Positions 7,835 through 16,930 of a stretch of 64,000 nt of DNA are shown here, piece after piece (positions within the stretch are counted from its first letter, which is position 1; the number at the start of each line of letters is the position of its first letter). Source of the DNA: Hirschia sp964351655 (GTDB lineage Bacteria; Pseudomonadota; Alphaproteobacteria; Caulobacterales; Hyphomonadaceae); assembly GCA_964351655.1 (NCBI GenBank), contig CAYGPD010000006.1:1-64000 (forward strand). The letters are read 5' to 3'. A program made the position numbers and the translations under genes. The notes beneath the pieces were generated by a model. It worked only from the letters and a program-made list of their open reading frames with translations, did no database searches and was not told the origin of the DNA.

Positions 7835-9856
7835 TTAGTTCTTCACTCGCAAACTTACGCCTATAGTGCGTGTTTCTCCCGGCATGTATCGATCTTCTTC
7901 AAAAGCATAGTCCGCGCGCTCCGCATATAATTCATCAGTAAGATTTCGAATACTCAAACCAAGATTTACATGAGGACTAATCGCAAAATCGGACCGTATA
8001 TTTAAAACATTATGTCCTTCATAACGGTGCATATTGGCGGCATCTGTATAATAGTCATCGAGCGACACCCATTCGATTGCAAACTCCATGTTTTGTGTTG
8101 GCTGCCAGTGTCCACGAACATTCGCGCTCAATCGTGGTGCGGTATCGACATCATCACCAAAGCGAATAGATTCAAAGACATCGACTGTATTACGATTAAA
8201 CCTATATGTATGATGCGCATATGATACAGCTGCAGATACCGAAAACGTATCTATTAGTTTTAATTCGGCATCTAGCTCAATTCCTTGATGGCGTGTTTTG
8301 CCATTACTTACATTAAACCCATCCGCATCTCGAAAGAAGAAATTGGATTTATCCATATGATAGGCCACAGCCTCAATCCGCAAATGCTCATTTATATCAG
8401 CACGCATTCCCAATTCAAAAGCATCAATCTCTTCGGGTTCTGCTGGATTGTCTGCCTGTCTTATTTGCAAGCGATATAAATCCGTTGTTTGCGGCGGCCT
8501 CGCACCATGAGAATAGCTAACATACCCTGTAACCTCGTCAGTAATGTCGTGCATCAGAGACAATTTAGGACTTGCAGTGACAAACTCATCATCCTGATCT
8601 TCAATCCTCAAAAAACGACCGACCACACCTACATCTGTTCGATTGTTATAGCCAAAAGCAGTTCGATCAATGCGTAAGGCTGCCATCGCACGCGTCTTGT
8701 CTGAAAATCGATATTCACCCTCCAGAAAGCCCGCTATTGAAAAGGCATCAACCTCATAATCATAGTGTGTACCCTGCGTATAAGAGAACACGCGCGGGAT
8801 GGATTGGACTTCGCTTAAATCCCCCCACGTAAAGTCCAAATCTAAACCCGAGGTAACTGATAGCGCCCCCTCTTCATACAAAAAGGTTGATTGCAGCCCC
8901 AAGCTCTGATGTCCATTTTCCTCAACAGCTTGGCTTGGCAAGAAATGTTGCAAAAATTGCATCTCATTCCATCGAGCATATGGTGTAATCTTCGCAGAGA
9001 CGTTTTCACTTAAATCCAATGAAATTGTGCTTTGCAGATTTACCGCTTTCGCGTCCCTATATGCATCAATAAAAACATTCTCACGGCGTAATTTGCGATC
9101 ATTTAAAGCATCGCGTCCAAATATAAAGCCGGCTGTTTCTTGGTTCAAATTATAGCCAGACAATATTGTATCGACATCAAAACCCTTGCCTTCAAACATA
9201 TGACGCAATGTTAGTTTCTGCTGATCTAGCCCAGCATTCTGACGATACCCCGCTTCCGTAATTGCAGATGCAGCTATCACAAAGCCATGCGAACCTGATT
9301 TGTGCGTGGACACAGATTGCAACTTATATCTGTTCTGCGTGTCGCCTGACACCATTACAGCATCATCAGCCGAAACTGACGGTGTAATCACATTGATGAC
9401 ACCATGAATAGCATTTGCCCCATATGCAGCCCCCGAAGGTCCACGCACAATTTCAAGACGCTCAGCAATCTCATAGTGCGCATCAAACAACCCGTTTACG
9501 TTTGCAAACCCTGCCGAACGCAAAGGCACACTATTTTGCAAATACAAAAATGATCCAGCCCCCGCTCCCCCCGTAAGAATAGGTGAGCGAATGGATGTAA
9601 GATGCTCTGCACCTGATCCGCGATGCAAGTCTACCCCAGGCACAACTGCCAATGCCTCAGAAATGTGATCCACATTCCGCAAAGACAACGCTTCACTTTC
9701 AAGAATTGAAACGCTTAGCGCAACTTCATCCAATGGATCTGACATTCGAGATGCTGTCACAACAATCACATCTTCAGTTTCAAGCTGCGCCCAAGCGTGA
9801 GAACTCAATGCGACCAAACAAGCTGACGCAAAGAGCATTTTAGAAATTAAATGCAT
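7835..9856 (-). CDS. Small TonB-dependent receptor, last gene of the TRAP/PQQ-dehydrogenase operon
   Basis: A 673-residue outer-membrane receptor with a clear signal peptide (cleavage after SSHAWA), a TonB-box region (EDVIVVTASRM), a plug (EALAVVPGVD, LEIVRGPSGAAYGANAIHGVINVITP) and a barrel ending in an aromatic-poor VSLRVKN tail. It is much shorter than the 1225-residue receptor at 22224-25901 and resembles the siderophore/vitamin/cofactor class. Its ATG lies only 8 bases beyond the stop of the PQQ-dependent dehydrogenase, so the two are probably co-transcribed. That suggests import of the dehydrogenase substrate or of the PQQ cofactor itself; the sequence alone cannot decide. The ribosome site is weak (AGAAAAAA), consistent with translational coupling. 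Confidence 0.88.
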   Translation of the reverse strand: MHLISKMLFASACLVALSSHAWAQLETEDVIVVTASRMSDPLDEVALSVSILESEALSLRNVDHISEALAVVPGVDLHRGSGAEHLTSIRSPILTGGAGAGSFLYLQNSVPLRSAGFANVNGLFDAHYEIAERLEIVRGPSGAAYGANAIHGVINVITPSVSADDAVMVSGDTQNRYKLQSVSTHKSGSHGFVIAASAITEAGYRQNAGLDQQKLTLRHMFEGKGFDVDTILSGYNLNQETAGFIFGRDALNDRKLRRENVFIDAYRDAKAVNLQSTISLDLSENVSAKITPYARWNEMQFLQHFLPSQAVEENGHQSLGLQSTFLYEEGALSVTSGLDLDFTWGDLSEVQSIPRVFSYTQGTHYDYEVDAFSIAGFLEGEYRFSDKTRAMAALRIDRTAFGYNNRTDVGVVGRFLRIEDQDDEFVTASPKLSLMHDITDEVTGYVSYSHGARPPQTTDLYRLQIRQADNPAEPEEIDAFELGMRADINEHLRIEAVAYHMDKSNFFFRDADGFNVSNGKTRHQGIELDAELKLIDTFSVSAAVSYAHHTYRFNRNTVDVFESIRFGDDVDTAPRLSANVRGHWQPTQNMEFAIEWVSLDDYYTDAANMHRYEGHNVLNIRSDFAISPHVNLGLSIRNLTDELYAERADYAFEEDRYMPGETRTIGVSLRVKN

Positions 9857-9864
9857 TGTTTTTT

Positions 9865-11331
9865 CTATTGCTTGCTCAATTGCTCCGGTAAAAACCGATA
9901 TACAACACTCGGCCCGTGGCGCTCTTCATTTACCGCAACATAGATGTGACCATCCAAGCCTTGAATGACGTCTCTTACCCTGCCAAGCCCTTTAAACAGA
10001 ATTTCGTGCTCTTCAACAGTCGTGCCGTCCACGCGCAATCTGTGCAATTCCTCAGATTGAAGCCCGCCCGCAAATAAATCCCCGTTCCATGCTGGAAATT
10101 CCGAACTATGTATCGATGTCATTCCACCCGTTGCAATTGAAGGAACCCAATAATGCAATGGCTGCTCCATGCCTTCTTTTGCCGTGAGTGATGTCATCGG
10201 CGTACCATCATAATTCATCCCGTAAGTGATAACAGGCCAACCATAGTTTTTACCCGCTTCTGGACGATTTAATTCGTCTCCCCCGCGCGGCCCATGCTCC
10301 GTTATATAAAGTGCCCCATCTTTACCGCCCACAGTCATGCCTTGTGGATTGCGATGCCCATAACTCCAAGTCGAAGGATAAGCACCTTCAACATCTAAAA
10401 ATGGATTATCATCCGGCACGCTACCATCATCGTTCAAGCGATGGATTTTACCATTGGGCCAATCAAGCAACTGCGCCTTATCCTGATCTCCGCGTTCCCC
10501 TACAGAAAAATATAGATATCCATCTAAGAACTCAATTCGCGAACCAAAATGGTGATTTAGAGCCGTGGCATGTTCAGGCTTAAATTTGAAAAGAATTTCT
10601 TGATCTTCCCAGCAGCCATCTTTAATTTTCCCTCTTACAATCTGCGTCATACCAATATCTGCCCCAGAACTATTCTTGCCGGATTTCACGGCCATAGACA
10701 GATAAATCCATCCATTTTCAGCATAGTTGGGGTGAAGCTTCACATCCAATAATCCGCCCTGACCTTTAGCCCAGACTTTAGGGATTTTCTGAATGCTTTT
10801 AGCTTTACCCTCTTTGGAAACATGCAAAAGTTTCCCCTTAAGGTCTGTCGCAAAGAACGACCCATCAGGCAAAAACTCCATACTCCAGATTTCACCCTTA
10901 GTTTTAAACACCGGTTCAAGTTTAAAATTTGAATGTTGTGTTTTATATACTTTGTCAGGAGAGAACCGTATTTTGGTGTCAGTGCTCTTTTCTGAAAGCG
11001 CTTTTTCTTCTGCTATATAAATAACAAGAGAACGGATCACATCGTCCGACAGAATTTCAGCAAAACCCGGCATCTCTTTTTCCGGATACCCTTGGGCAAT
11101 ACTCTTTGTGATATCCTTACCAGAGTTGCCGTGCAGCCATTCATCGTCCAACAGTGATGGCCCAATCGCACCCGTCAGCTTTTCACCATGACATGCTGCA
11201 CAATTATCCTGGTAAATTTGCTTCACAGCTCCATTCCCGTTGTTAACTTGAGCTGAAGCTATTGGCGCAAGGCACACGCCTGCGAGAAGACTTGCGAACG
11301 GTAGGATATACTTGGCAATTGGCATGGTCAT
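9865..11331 (-). CDS. Cytochrome c fused to PQQ-dependent soluble aldose dehydrogenase domain
   Basis: About 488 residues. A signal peptide (cleavage near IASA) is followed by a class I cytochrome c domain with CxxCH at residues 44-48 (CAACH) and a downstream Met ligand candidate in EKEMPGF. A six-bladed PQQ-dependent glucose/sorbosone dehydrogenase domain follows, with family segments GQGGLLDVKLHPNY, ALNHHFGSRIEF, HRNPQGM, GPRGGDELN and GKNYGWP. It should oxidise an aldose to its lactone in the periplasm and pass electrons to its own haem. The ATG at 11331 follows GGGAAG and gives a clean signal peptide. It lies 49 bases after the TRAP permease and directly before a TonB receptor. The sugar is unknown; galactose or an agar-derived sugar is inferred. 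Confidence 0.85.
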   Translation of the reverse strand: MTMPIAKYILPFASLLAGVCLAPIASAQVNNGNGAVKQIYQDNCAACHGEKLTGAIGPSLLDDEWLHGNSGKDITKSIAQGYPEKEMPGFAEILSDDVIRSLVIYIAEEKALSEKSTDTKIRFSPDKVYKTQHSNFKLEPVFKTKGEIWSMEFLPDGSFFATDLKGKLLHVSKEGKAKSIQKIPKVWAKGQGGLLDVKLHPNYAENGWIYLSMAVKSGKNSSGADIGMTQIVRGKIKDGCWEDQEILFKFKPEHATALNHHFGSRIEFLDGYLYFSVGERGDQDKAQLLDWPNGKIHRLNDDGSVPDDNPFLDVEGAYPSTWSYGHRNPQGMTVGGKDGALYITEHGPRGGDELNRPEAGKNYGWPVITYGMNYDGTPMTSLTAKEGMEQPLHYWVPSIATGGMTSIHSSEFPAWNGDLFAGGLQSEELHRLRVDGTTVEEHEILFKGLGRVRDVIQGLDGHIYVAVNEERHGPSVVYRFLPEQLSKQ

Positions 11332-11380
11332 AATTCTAACTTCCCAAAACAAAAATTCTATATTGATGTCTCTATCATAA

Positions 11381-12658
11381 TCAGCGGTAAAGTGCTTCCG
11401 GCAACCACATCGCAAATCCCGGCACGAGTGCGACCACAATTAACACAATAACAAGCGGAACCAAAAACGGCATCGTCGCGCGCACACAATCTTCAAACCG
11501 CACTTTGGCGACGTCTGACAAAACAAACAAAACCATCCCCACAGGCGGAGTCAGCAATCCGATCATCAGATTTAGAATAATAATGATCCCCAAATGCACC
11601 GGATCTATACCAACCGTTTCCGCAACCGGAAGCAGAACCGGCACAAGAATAGTAATCGCCGCTATTGTCTCCATGAACAATCCGATCAACAAAACCATTA
11701 GCATTATTAAAAGCAAAACCACGGTTTTGTTATCTGAGATACTCAAAAGAGTATCACCCAAAATAGTAGCCGCTTGGTTGGCAGATAGTATCCATGCAAA
11801 AATAGCTGCTGCCGCCACAATCATCAAAATCGAAGAGGTCGTTTCAACCGTATCAACACATACACGGACTAAATGTTTCCAATTTAAAGAGCGATAAACA
11901 AACAACCCTAAAGCAAGCGCATAGAAGACGGCAGCCACAGCCGCTTCTGTCGGGGTGAAGGCACCCGTCGAGATACCACCAATGATGATACAGGGGGTAA
12001 GCAGAGGCAGAGCAGCTGTCTTGAAACTTCTCCACACATTGCAATAATCAAGTTTTGTGTCACGGGGATAGCCACGCTTTTTGGACATCCAAGCAACCAT
12101 AATCATCAATGATAACGCCATGAGCAACCCAGGAACTAGCCCCGCCGCAAACAGCTCACCAACGGAAACTGACGCCATAACACCATATATAACAAGGGGT
12201 AAGGATGGCGGAATGATAGGACCGATTGTTGATGAGGCAGCAGTCACACCAACTGAAAAGTCAGTATCATAACCTGCGTCTTTCATGGCCTTGATCTCAA
12301 CATTGCCAAGCCCGCCCGCATCAGCAACAGCAGCCCCCGACATGCCCGCAAATATAACGCTCGCGCCTATATTCACATGCCCCAGCCCACCGGGCAACCA
12401 TCCGACTAAGGCTCTGGCAAAATTGAATATTTTTGTTGTAATCCCTCCAGTATTCATCAAATGACCAGCAAGAATAAAGAAGGGAATTGCTAACAACGGA
12501 AAGCTATCAATCCCGTTTATCATGGTATGAGCAACCACAACTTCCGGCATGCCAATCACTAGAATGTAGATCAAAGAGGCCATTCCAAGAGAGACGGCCA
12601 CCGGAACTCCCATAAGCAAAAGAAGAACCAAAGGTATAAATAAAACAAGGAGTTCCAT
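11381..12658 (-). CDS. dctM: TRAP transporter large permease (DctM family)
   Basis: A 425-residue, strongly hydrophobic protein with about twelve membrane helices, the DctM subunit of a tripartite ATP-independent periplasmic transporter. Family segments are plain: PFFILAGHLMNTGGI, GGLGHVNIGASVIFAGMSG, IGPIIPPSLP and GLLTPPVGMVLF. It uses a sodium gradient to import organic acids delivered by the DctP subunit. The start at 12658 follows GAGGAG. The small permease gene lies 11 bases upstream, as is usual. Its position in one unit with a periplasmic sugar dehydrogenase suggests the cargo is a sugar acid, but TRAP specificity cannot be read from this subunit. Confidence 0.95.
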   Translation of the reverse strand: MELLVLFIPLVLLLLMGVPVAVSLGMASLIYILVIGMPEVVVAHTMINGIDSFPLLAIPFFILAGHLMNTGGITTKIFNFARALVGWLPGGLGHVNIGASVIFAGMSGAAVADAGGLGNVEIKAMKDAGYDTDFSVGVTAASSTIGPIIPPSLPLVIYGVMASVSVGELFAAGLVPGLLMALSLMIMVAWMSKKRGYPRDTKLDYCNVWRSFKTAALPLLTPCIIIGGISTGAFTPTEAAVAAVFYALALGLFVYRSLNWKHLVRVCVDTVETTSSILMIVAAAAIFAWILSANQAATILGDTLLSISDNKTVVLLLIMLMVLLIGLFMETIAAITILVPVLLPVAETVGIDPVHLGIIIILNLMIGLLTPPVGMVLFVLSDVAKVRFEDCVRATMPFLVPLVIVLIVVALVPGFAMWLPEALYR

Positions 12659-12669
12659 AAGTTTCTCCT

Positions 12670-13227
12670 CTATATATGCAAGTCAAGTTTATCGCTTGCC
12701 ACCTGTTCGGCGCTTGCACGATAAAGCGATAAAATTCGCACGATTGAAAAAGCACCCATTAAAAATGCTCCACCACTCACAACATAATAAATGATAGATT
12801 TGGGCAGATCGACCGACACCATATTCTGACCTGACGTCTTGCCTGACAATTCCAATGTATACGCCGCAAAACAAATAAAAAACAAAGCGGTTACACATTC
12901 GGATGATATTGCTAACACTTTGATTTTGTTACGTGGAATATACCTATAGAAAAATTCTAGAAAAATATGCTTGCCCTTCCGGACGCAAGATACACCACCT
13001 AAAAAACACAATATTATCAGACAGTAACTTGCGATCTCTTCAGTCCACCCGAGGCTGTCATTGAGCACGTATCGTGTAAAAAACTGCATTGCCACCAAGA
13101 CAATAAGAACAACCAATACCAATAAAGGCGGCACATCCATCCAGTTTAAATCTGAAATGTCATCGCTGACATCTAGACCATCTAAATCAATGACTTGCTT
13201 ATGAATATCTTGATCAAATTCACTCAT
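12670..13227 (-). CDS. dctQ: TRAP transporter small permease (DctQ family)
   Basis: A 185-residue membrane protein with four predicted helices and the DctQ segments FTRYVLNDSLGWTEE and CVRKGKHI. It partners the DctM permease just downstream. I use the ATG at 13227, which overlaps the end of the DctP gene by eight bases; this argues for coupled translation. A longer frame upstream would overlap DctP further and has no ribosome site. The cytoplasmic N-terminus before the first helix (about 45 residues) is somewhat long and acidic. Confidence 0.92.
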   Translation of the reverse strand: MSEFDQDIHKQVIDLDGLDVSDDISDLNWMDVPPLLVLVVLIVLVAMQFFTRYVLNDSLGWTEEIASYCLIILCFLGGVSCVRKGKHIFLEFFYRYIPRNKIKVLAISSECVTALFFICFAAYTLELSGKTSGQNMVSVDLPKSIIYYVVSGGAFLMGAFSIVRILSLYRASAEQVASDKLDLHI

Positions 13228-14266
13228 AGTATGCGCCCCCCGCTTCCGCATCTGGTAGATCTTGCAGACGCGCAAATACTTCTGAAGAAAATGGCATTCC
13301 AGATTTCGTCAATTCCGGCAAAACAACATCTCGGAATGGCCTCACGTCCAACTCATGTATCTCAAGCCCCTGGTCTTTAAACCATTTCACCATTTGAGTT
13401 TCTGTGTGTTCCACTTGTACAGTCACCCAGTCAGCGCTCGAAAGAAGATTCTTTCTAACGATATCAGCATCAATCGGCCCAAGGGATTCCAGACGCTCAC
13501 CAGAGGCAATGGTGAGCGTCGAGTTTATAATATGACTTGTTAGACTAATGTGATCTCGAACTTCAAAAAACCGTTTAGCTTGAAACACTTGCAGCGGACT
13601 CTCCAAACCGTCCACAACGCCTTGTTGAAGCGCCAAATAAGCTTCAGAAAAAGCTATAGGTGCGGGATTAGCCCCAACGACTTTTGGAAACATCACATAA
13701 GCTGGCGCATTGGGGACACGAATTTTCATATTCTTCATATCTTGAGGCGTCAAAATTGGTCGATCTGCAAGCATTTGTCGCGTACCGAAATAACTTATCG
13801 CGGCGATTTCATTGCCGTGTGTTGCGAGCTTATATTCCGCAGAAAGCTCTTGAAATAACTGACTATTTTTATAAGAACGCCAGTGATTTAAATTCCTCAA
13901 AGTATAGGGGAAATCGGTCATAGATATGGGACCATAAGAGGATCCAGCAAATCCAGTCCCCGTATAGATAATATCCACAATACCCAGCGTCAGCGCCTCA
14001 TTCAGAGCCGTTTCTTTACCCAATGACGATGCTGGAAACACCTGTATTTGTACGCGACCATCACTCGCAATTTCAATATCTTGCGCAGCTTTTAGTGCGC
14101 CTTCATGCAGTGGATGTGACACCTCATAGACGTGCGCAAATCGAAGCACTTCTATATCTTTTTGTTTACTTGAAAATATGAGACTGCCCAGCCAGAAAAT
14201 TACAGCAATAAAAACAGCAACATATACCCAAAACAGACACTCTTGCCGTTTTTGCATACCCGTCAT
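13220..14266 (-). CDS. dctP: TRAP transporter substrate-binding protein (DctP family), membrane-anchored
   Basis: The periplasmic binding subunit, about 348 residues. It has DctP/TAXI-like segments: LRFAHVYEVSHPLHEGA, FPASSLGKETALNEAL, MKIRVPNAP and a conserved Arg in that motif that binds the substrate carboxylate, then SEAYLALQQGVVDGLE. The single N-terminal helix (FWVYVAVFIAVIFWLGSLIF) has no clear cleavage site, so the protein may stay anchored. The start is uncertain: ATG 14266 is preferred, but GGGGAGG lies 14 bases upstream, and a TTG at 14305 is also open. The operator 14320-14331 and a promoter-like element lie just ahead of it. Confidence 0.9.
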   Translation of the reverse strand: MTGMQKRQECLFWVYVAVFIAVIFWLGSLIFSSKQKDIEVLRFAHVYEVSHPLHEGALKAAQDIEIASDGRVQIQVFPASSLGKETALNEALTLGIVDIIYTGTGFAGSSYGPISMTDFPYTLRNLNHWRSYKNSQLFQELSAEYKLATHGNEIAAISYFGTRQMLADRPILTPQDMKNMKIRVPNAPAYVMFPKVVGANPAPIAFSEAYLALQQGVVDGLESPLQVFQAKRFFEVRDHISLTSHIINSTLTIASGERLESLGPIDADIVRKNLLSSADWVTVQVEHTETQMVKWFKDQGLEIHELDVRPFRDVVLPELTKSGMPFSSEVFARLQDLPDAEAGGAYYE

Positions 14267-14319
14267 AATCGTTCGGATTGCCTCCCCATTATCTTTATTG
14301 AGCAAACCTTTGTTTGTAA

Positions 14320-14331
14320 ATTGTATACAAT
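14320..14331. promoter_or_regulatory. ATTGTATACAAT operator overlapping a likely -10 box
   Basis: A perfect 12-bp copy of the shared palindrome ahead of the TRAP operon. Read on the minus strand, TACAAT (14325-14320) makes a good -10 box. TTGCAT (14347-14342) stands 16 bases away as a -35 box, so a bound repressor would cover the promoter. Confidence 0.75.
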
Positions 14332-14388
14332 ATTAACAGCAATGCAATCAGTAAATAGATGAACTTAAACTTTCAGATGATATAATAA

Positions 14389-14412
14389 GGGGAGCCTCTT
14401 TAGACTCACCCC
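14389..14412 (-). terminator. Probable terminator downstream of glpK
   Basis: On the minus strand a GC-rich stem (GGGG-T-GAG paired with CTCCCC, one bulge) is followed by TTATTAT. It lies about 100 bases beyond the glpK stop and before the TRAP promoter. The stem is short and imperfect. Confidence 0.4.
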
Positions 14413-14516
14413 ACTTTTAATATTTACGAGCCAAAGAGGCGCCCGCTTGTATAAAGAGGTGCCTGCCTGCAATATGGCTGCATGGTCTCTGTTATCTTCC
14501 AGCTGCCCGGCAGAAA

Positions 14517-16004
14517 TTAATCTGTCAGCGTTCTTCTCACAGCTTGCTGCCAGCCCGCAACCAACCCGTCCCGTTGCACCAAATCCATACGCGCCTCAAA
14601 ACGCATATCCAACTTCCAGAGCGCCGTAATTTCATCAAGGTCTCGATAAATGCCGCTTTGTAATCCGGCCATGTAAGCAGCCCCTAAAGCTGTCGTTTCC
14701 ATGACCATTGGACGTTCAACAGGGGTTTGCAAAATGTCTGCAAGAAATTGAACCATCCAATCATTTTTCACCATGCCGCCATCTACTTTCAACGTATGGG
14801 AGGCAACACCGTCAGCATCCATAGCCTTCATCAAATCTAATGTTTGATAGGCCACACATTCCAAAGCCGCGCGCGCCAAAGCTGCCTTGCCTGTTCCCCG
14901 CGTCAAACCAAATACAGCACCTCGCGCATCGGCGCGCCAATGCGGCGCACCAAGCCCCGCAAATGCAGGCACGAGATACACACCTTGATTGTCCTTAATG
15001 GATTGAGCCAGCGCCTCTGTCTCACTTGCATGTCCAATAATCTGCAATTCATCACGCAGCCACTGCACAGCAGCGCCAGCAATAAAAATTGATCCCTCAA
15101 TCGCGTAGGAGATTTTGCCATTTATTCCATAAGCAATCGTAGTGAGAAGATTATTGTCAGAAAACAGCAAGTCTTGTCCGGTGTTGGCTAAAACGAAACA
15201 TCCCGTTCCATATGTGCTTTTGATAGCTCCTGCCTCAAAACCCGCTTGCCCAAAAGCAGCTGATTGCTGATCTCCAATCACCCCGCAAATAGGAATAGAG
15301 CGTCCAAAAATATCACTTTCGCTTTGCCCAAAATCATCGGCGCATTGCTTCACTTCTGGCAACAAACTGGCAGGCACACGGAACATGGAAAGCAATTCAT
15401 CATCCCAAGTTAGACTACGGATATTGAAAAGACTTGTGCGGCTCGCATTGGTGACATCCGTTGCGTGTACTTTTCCGCCGGTAAGACGCCAAATCAAAAA
15501 ACAATCAATTGTGCCACACGCCAACTCGCCTGCCTGCGCACGCGCACGTGCACCCTCAACATTATCCAATATCCAAGCAATTTTTGACGCAGAAAAATAT
15601 GGGTCTAAAAGTAGTCCTGTCTTCTCTCTGACAGTTTTTTCCAACCCATCTTTCTTCATTTTTCCGCATACATCAGCTGTACGCCGATCTTGCCAAACAA
15701 TCGCGTTGTAAATGGGCACACCCGTTTTACGATCCCATACAACAACTGTTTCGCGCTGGTTAGTGACACCAATAGCTTCAACTTTTGCATCCAACGCCTC
15801 CGCCTTTTTAACGGCGGCCCGAGAGACCGTTAGCGTCGATTCCCAAATCTCTTCTGGATCATGCTCGACCCACCCTTCATTCGGATAGAATTGTTCGAAT
15901 TCGCGCTGCGCATCTGCCACAATGCGGGAGTGATGATCGAAAACTATCGCTCTTGAACTTGTAGTTCCTTGATCTATCGACAAGATATGAGAAATATTAT
16001 CCAT
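14517..16004 (-). CDS. glpK: Glycerol kinase
   Basis: A 495-residue FGGY-family kinase with a full-length match to glycerol kinase: SIDQGTTSSRAIVFD (phosphate-binding loop), GVTNQRETVVVWDR, NAIVWQDRRTAD, ATDVTNASRTSLFNI, GDQQSAAFGQ, KSTYGTGCF and LKVDGGMVKNDW. It phosphorylates glycerol to glycerol 3-phosphate with ATP. It stands alone on the minus strand, divergent from a DeoR-type regulator, with a 16-bp palindrome between them. No glycerol 3-phosphate dehydrogenase or facilitator is in the window. Its place inside an agar locus may relate to floridoside (galactosyl-glycerol) of red algae, but that is inference. Confidence 0.96.
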   Translation of the reverse strand: MDNISHILSIDQGTTSSRAIVFDHHSRIVADAQREFEQFYPNEGWVEHDPEEIWESTLTVSRAAVKKAEALDAKVEAIGVTNQRETVVVWDRKTGVPIYNAIVWQDRRTADVCGKMKKDGLEKTVREKTGLLLDPYFSASKIAWILDNVEGARARAQAGELACGTIDCFLIWRLTGGKVHATDVTNASRTSLFNIRSLTWDDELLSMFRVPASLLPEVKQCADDFGQSESDIFGRSIPICGVIGDQQSAAFGQAGFEAGAIKSTYGTGCFVLANTGQDLLFSDNNLLTTIAYGINGKISYAIEGSIFIAGAAVQWLRDELQIIGHASETEALAQSIKDNQGVYLVPAFAGLGAPHWRADARGAVFGLTRGTGKAALARAALECVAYQTLDLMKAMDADGVASHTLKVDGGMVKNDWMVQFLADILQTPVERPMVMETTALGAAYMAGLQSGIYRDLDEITALWKLDMRFEARMDLVQRDGLVAGWQQAVRRTLTD

Positions 16005-16063
16005 AATTTCAATGCTCTAGTTTAGGATTGCTGCTCTGTTTTAAAATTTTCGCTTACAATATA

Positions 16064-16079
16064 TTGAATTCGAATTCAA
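16064..16079. promoter_or_regulatory. 16-bp palindrome between glpK and glpR
   Basis: TTGAATTCGAATTCAA is a perfect 16-base palindrome with a TTCGAA core, set between the divergent glpK and glpR starts. It is the likely GlpR operator. It is unrelated to the ATTGTNNACAAT family. Confidence 0.6.
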
Positions 16080-16124
16080 ACATAGGTCAAGTAGATAAAT
16101 CTCGTTACTTTCGGAGTTGAAACA

Positions 16125-16889
16125 TTGGACAAGCTTTCAGATCGCCAAAATTCAATTCTTCAACTCGTTGAAGCTCAAGGCTTTGTTGCAACTGAACGCC
16201 TCGTGGAAGCCCTGGGCGTCACGCCTCAGACAATTCGCAGAGACATAAACCAGCTTTGCGACCTAAACCTGCTTCAACGCTTCCATGGCGGTGCCGGACG
16301 CTCTGCGACAAGTGAGAACCAACCTTATTCAACGCGCCGTGAAGCTGCCTCAGTTGGGAAAGAACGCATCGCCCGCATGGTCGCGGAAGTTATTCCCGAT
16401 GGGGCATCCCTCTTTTTAAATATCGGCACAACGACAGAAGCTGTTGCAGAAGCGCTTCTTAGTAAAAAGAACCTCACAATCGTCACTAACAATTTGAATG
16501 TCGCATCCACCATGGCCCGCAATGAAAGTTTTGAAATCTCAATTGCTGGCGGCCTGCTTCGCACTAAAGATTCCGGAATCGTTGGCCATTCAGCTACCGA
16601 ATTCATGAACCGTTTTAGATTGGACTATGGCATTATTGGCGTGAGCGGTATTGAAACGGACGGCTCATTACTCGATTTTGATGAAAGAGAAACACAAACC
16701 GCACGCGCAATTATTAAAAACTCAAGCCAGACCTTTCTCGTCGCGGACCACACAAAATTTGGGCGTCGCGCTATGATACGGTTTGCTGATTTAAGCGAAA
16801 TAGACACTGTGTTTACAGACGAACAGCCAAGCTCTGAGTTTATATCTCTTTGCAAACATGCAAACGTTGAGCTTCAGATCGGGAAATAA
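16125..16889 (+). CDS. glpR: DeoR-family repressor, probable GlpR
   Basis: A 254-residue DeoR-family regulator. The N-terminal helix-turn-helix (about residues 5-57) has RQNSILQLVEAQG and the family signature VTPQTIRRDINQL. The C-terminal DeoR sensor domain carries NIGTTTEAVAEALL, VTNNLNVA, AGGLLRTKDSGIVG and FLVADHTKFGRRA, which bind a phosphorylated ligand. Being divergent from glpK, it most likely represses glpK and responds to glycerol 3-phosphate. The start is a TTG with GGAG nine bases upstream. A strong terminator follows directly. Confidence 0.9.
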   Translation: MDKLSDRQNSILQLVEAQGFVATERLVEALGVTPQTIRRDINQLCDLNLLQRFHGGAGRSATSENQPYSTRREAASVGKERIARMVAEVIPDGASLFLNIGTTTEAVAEALLSKKNLTIVTNNLNVASTMARNESFEISIAGGLLRTKDSGIVGHSATEFMNRFRLDYGIIGVSGIETDGSLLDFDERETQTARAIIKNSSQTFLVADHTKFGRRAMIRFADLSEIDTVFTDEQPSSEFISLCKHANVELQIGK

Positions 16890-16890
16890 A

Positions 16891-16922
16891 AAGGGCTTTT
16901 TGTATTTTCACAAAAAGCCCTT
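16891..16922. terminator. Bidirectional terminator between glpR and GH50
   Basis: A perfect 13-bp stem (AAGGGCTTTTTGT / ACAAAAAGCCCTT) with a 6-base loop lies between the convergent glpR and GH50 genes. It has A/T-rich flanks on both sides and can serve both strands. Confidence 0.85.
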
Positions 16923-16930
16923 CTCTTTAT

